Shown here piece by piece: positions 43,755 to 45,131 of a stretch of 45,131 nucleotides of DNA. How positions within the stretch are numbered: the stretch's first letter is position 1; every line of letters starts with the position of its first letter. The translations under genes were made by a program, and so were the position numbers. Below the pieces are notes generated by a model. It made no database searches. It saw only the letters and a list, made by a program, of their open reading frames with translations, and was not told the origin of the DNA. This DNA comes from Candidatus Thorarchaeota archaeon (GTDB taxonomy: Archaea > Asgardarchaeota > Thorarchaeia > Thorarchaeales > Thorarchaeaceae): NCBI GenBank assembly GCA_016840855.1, contig JAEORO010000217.1:1-45131 (forward strand). The letters are read 5' to 3'.

Positions 43755-44318
43755 CTAAACTATTGATTTTGTTACCTCGCCTTTCCTCTTCCTGATTACA
43801 TAGATTCCATCTAGGAAGACTCTTCGATCTTTGTCACGGATTTTGCATGCTTGCTGAATGTTGGCTGCACTCTGTGACACATGGTCAATATTGACCCCAC
43901 TAATGAAGACTTCATCCTCTGTAGTCCTTACCTCAACATCCCCGACGAGACGCGCTTTTCTTACACCTCGCTCCCCGATGAAGTTCTTGATAACTACCAT
44001 ATTGTCCTTTATTTCCACAGTGATTGGAAAGTGACTGTATACGATTTTCATTTCGTATTCATAGCCATGTTGGACACCTAGAAGCATATTACGGACATGT
44101 GCTATCACTGTTCCAACCAGAGCTCTGGATCTTTTCCTATTGATATGTGTAGAAACGACTAACTCATTACCTTCAGTTTGAATCTTAGTTTGAGGCTCTG
44201 GAAAGGATCGTTCCAACGAGCCTTTTGGACCGCTGATTTTGATAGTCTTATCTTCCAAGGAAATCTGGCAATCACTAGGTATCTCAATCCGTTGCTCATA
44301 GACCGCATTTTCAGACAT
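43755..44318 (-). CDS. rpl6: Large ribosomal subunit protein L6
   Basis: The 187-residue L6 has two RNA-binding repeats (IKISGPKGSLERSF; VEIKDNMVVIKNFIGERGVR, KARLVGDVEVRT) and the archaeal ending DKDRRVFLDGIYVIRKRKG. It binds near the sarcin-ricin loop. The ATG at 44318 has GGAGGT 6 bases upstream, with another ATG immediately before it at 44321. It lies between S8 and L32e, the normal archaeal order. Confidence 0.96.
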   Translation of the reverse strand: MSENAVYEQRIEIPSDCQISLEDKTIKISGPKGSLERSFPEPQTKIQTEGNELVVSTHINRKRSRALVGTVIAHVRNMLLGVQHGYEYEMKIVYSHFPITVEIKDNMVVIKNFIGERGVRKARLVGDVEVRTTEDEVFISGVNIDHVSQSAANIQQACKIRDKDRRVFLDGIYVIRKRKGEVTKSIV

Positions 44319-44330
44319 CATTAGACCTCC

Positions 44331-44723
44331 TTAATACACATATGCTAGTAGTCTTCCTCCAATCCCGCGTGTCTTGGCATCCTCGTGCGTCATAACACCC
44401 TCTGGGGTCGTGACGATTAGAATACCATAATTGTAGGCTGGAAGAAACCTTTTTTCGAATTTCTCGAAACCATCCCGACGAACAGGGAATCTCGGCTTGA
44501 TTACACCACACTTGTTTGTACGGCCCATGAGTTGTATGCGAAACCTTCCTGCTTTTCCATCATCTATCCGTTCAAACTCTCCGATGTACCCCTTTGCTTG
44601 CATGACTTGCAATACTTTCTCTATCAAGCGTGATGCGGGAGCAATTACCACTTCAGGTTTGCCAACGATCTCGCTGTTGTAGATGTTAGACATTGCATCA
44701 GCCAATGGGTCTAGTAGTGTCAT
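44331..44723 (-). CDS. rps8: Small ribosomal subunit protein S8
   Basis: The 130-residue S8 starts [18 protein letters not shown] and ends [20 protein letters not shown], with archaeal-type central region ([20 protein letters not shown]). It binds 16S helix 21 early in assembly. GGAGGC precedes the ATG at 44723. A longer in-frame stretch upstream would overlap the S14 stop and is not used. It follows S14. Confidence 0.96.
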   Translation of the reverse strand: MTLLDPLADAMSNIYNSEIVGKPEVVIAPASRLIEKVLQVMQAKGYIGEFERIDDGKAGRFRIQLMGRTNKCGVIKPRFPVRRDGFEKFEKRFLPAYNYGILIVTTPEGVMTHEDAKTRGIGGRLLAYVY

Positions 44724-44740
44724 TTTTTTGTTAAGCCTCC

Positions 44741-44911
44741 TTACTCGTACTTGCGGAAACCAAGTTTTTCCGCAGTTTCTCTGAAGCAGCGTCGACACAT
44801 GTTCAGACTATATGATCTAATTATAGCCTGGTGAGTTCCACAGCGGACGCATACTCTGCTGCCTTTGCCCATTTTCTTGCGCTGTTTGGTCCGTTCTTTC
44901 TTCGTACTCAT
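44741..44911 (-). CDS. rps14: Small ribosomal subunit protein S14 (zinc type)
   Basis: The 56-residue protein runs from [20 protein letters not shown] to [12 protein letters not shown]. Four cysteines (VCVRCGTHQ and NMCRRCFRE) form the zinc knuckle of the short archaeal/eukaryotic S14 (S29). It lies between L5 and S8 as in other archaea. GAGGTGAT lies just before the ATG at 44911. Confidence 0.94.
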   Translation of the reverse strand: MSTKKERTKQRKKMGKGSRVCVRCGTHQAIIRSYSLNMCRRCFRETAEKLGFRKYE

Positions 44912-44922
44912 CGTTTATCACC

Positions 44923-45131
44923 TCAGAACAGATATGTCCGCTCACGCTCCTTTTCGAGTATCTCGATTCCAAACTTGTTCTTGACGAAGACCATGCTCTC
45001 TTCTGGAGTCAGGCGATGCCTGTATGGAACCTTCGTCTTTCTTCTTCTTCTGCGCTTCACTCTGAAGCCAGGTCGTTCAATACATACCGTGATGTTCATA
45101 CCCTGAATTCCAAGTTGCGGGTCATACTTCA
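44923..45131 (-). CDS. rpl5: Large ribosomal subunit protein L5, C-terminal part (cut by window edge)
   Basis: The ~69 residues at the C-terminus of archaeal L5 are visible: YDPQLGIQGMNITVCIERPG, then the basic KRRRRKTKVPYRHRL and TPEESMVFVKNKFGIEIL, ending YLF. L5 binds 5S rRNA and the P-site tRNA. The gene's start lies beyond the window. It heads the visible part of the spc operon. Confidence 0.93.
   Translation of the reverse strand, partial: KYDPQLGIQGMNITVCIERPGFRVKRRRRRKTKVPYRHRLTPEESMVFVKNKFGIEILEKERERTYLF

Noticed and set aside
43317..43766. Plus-strand Phe/Ser-rich open frame opposite L32e
   Set aside because: It is the complement of the lysine-rich linker of L32e; Phe runs arise from Lys codons read backwards, and there is no start signal.
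1..45131. CRISPR array, transposon or integrated element
   Set aside because: No regularly spaced repeats, transposase, integrase, terminal inverted repeats or target-site duplications were seen by eye.

Overview
The window comes from an archaeon, most likely an Asgard archaeon close to Thorarchaeota. The ribosomal proteins are archaeal/eukaryotic types (L32e, L19e, L14e, L34e), in the archaeal spc-operon order. TiaS, Tsr3, Cbf5, AdkA and an EMC3/DUF106 protein are present. Alongside them are eukaryote-like genes: a two-domain gelsolin-like protein, a Ras-superfamily GTPase, and a protein with a longin-like N-terminus. Many starts carry GGTGA/GGAGGTGA ribosome binding sites, several in front of TTG or GTG. 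The lineage call is inferred from gene content, not from a phylogeny.

Layout. 1-3632: the tail of an unidentified gene, a zinc-ribbon/proline-rich/coiled-coil protein (minus), and a longin-like + winged-helix protein followed by a small GTPase (plus). 3647-8733: IMPase-family phosphatase, AbgB-like M20 hydrolase, a GyrI-like/cysteine-rich fusion and an MFS transporter. 8895-13871: a plus-strand run of NYN-LOTUS protein, HTH-ferredoxin, DNA methyltransferase and an MCM-like protein without a P-loop. 13876-15211 (minus): gelsolin-like protein and a membrane-anchored protein. 15333-22341 (plus): Fpg/Nei glycosylase, M20 peptidase, luciferase-like oxidoreductase, ITPase, TrmB regulator, double-HTH regulator and RNase Z. 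22343-28576: geranylgeranyl reductase, L-asparaginase, DUF89 protein, an intron-containing tRNA-Ser, a 59-residue membrane protein and two poorly known proteins. 28722-30225: S13-S4-S11. 30256-34199: an RNA-maturation neighbourhood with TiaS, a zinc-finger protein, Tsr3, RNase P RNA, Cbf5 and L14e. 34330-45131 (minus): Cmk, L34e, small membrane protein, EMC3-like protein, AdkA, toroid protein, SecY, L15, Hsp20, L30, S5, L18, L19e, L32e, L6, S8, S14 and the end of L5.

How it fits together. The right third is a translation and secretion block: ribosomal proteins, SecY and an Oxa1/EMC3-like insertase, with Cbf5, TiaS, Tsr3 and RNase P RNA maturing the RNAs. An Hsp20 gene sits inside this operon between L30 and L15, and L32e, L18 and S4 carry unusual tails. 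The left part is accessory and regulatory. Its most interesting groups are the GTPase/longin-like module, the methyltransferase/MCM-like pair, the NYN-LOTUS protein, and an Fpg-type glycosylase, a family that is uncommon in archaea. I saw no CRISPR array, insertion sequence, integrase or phage gene.
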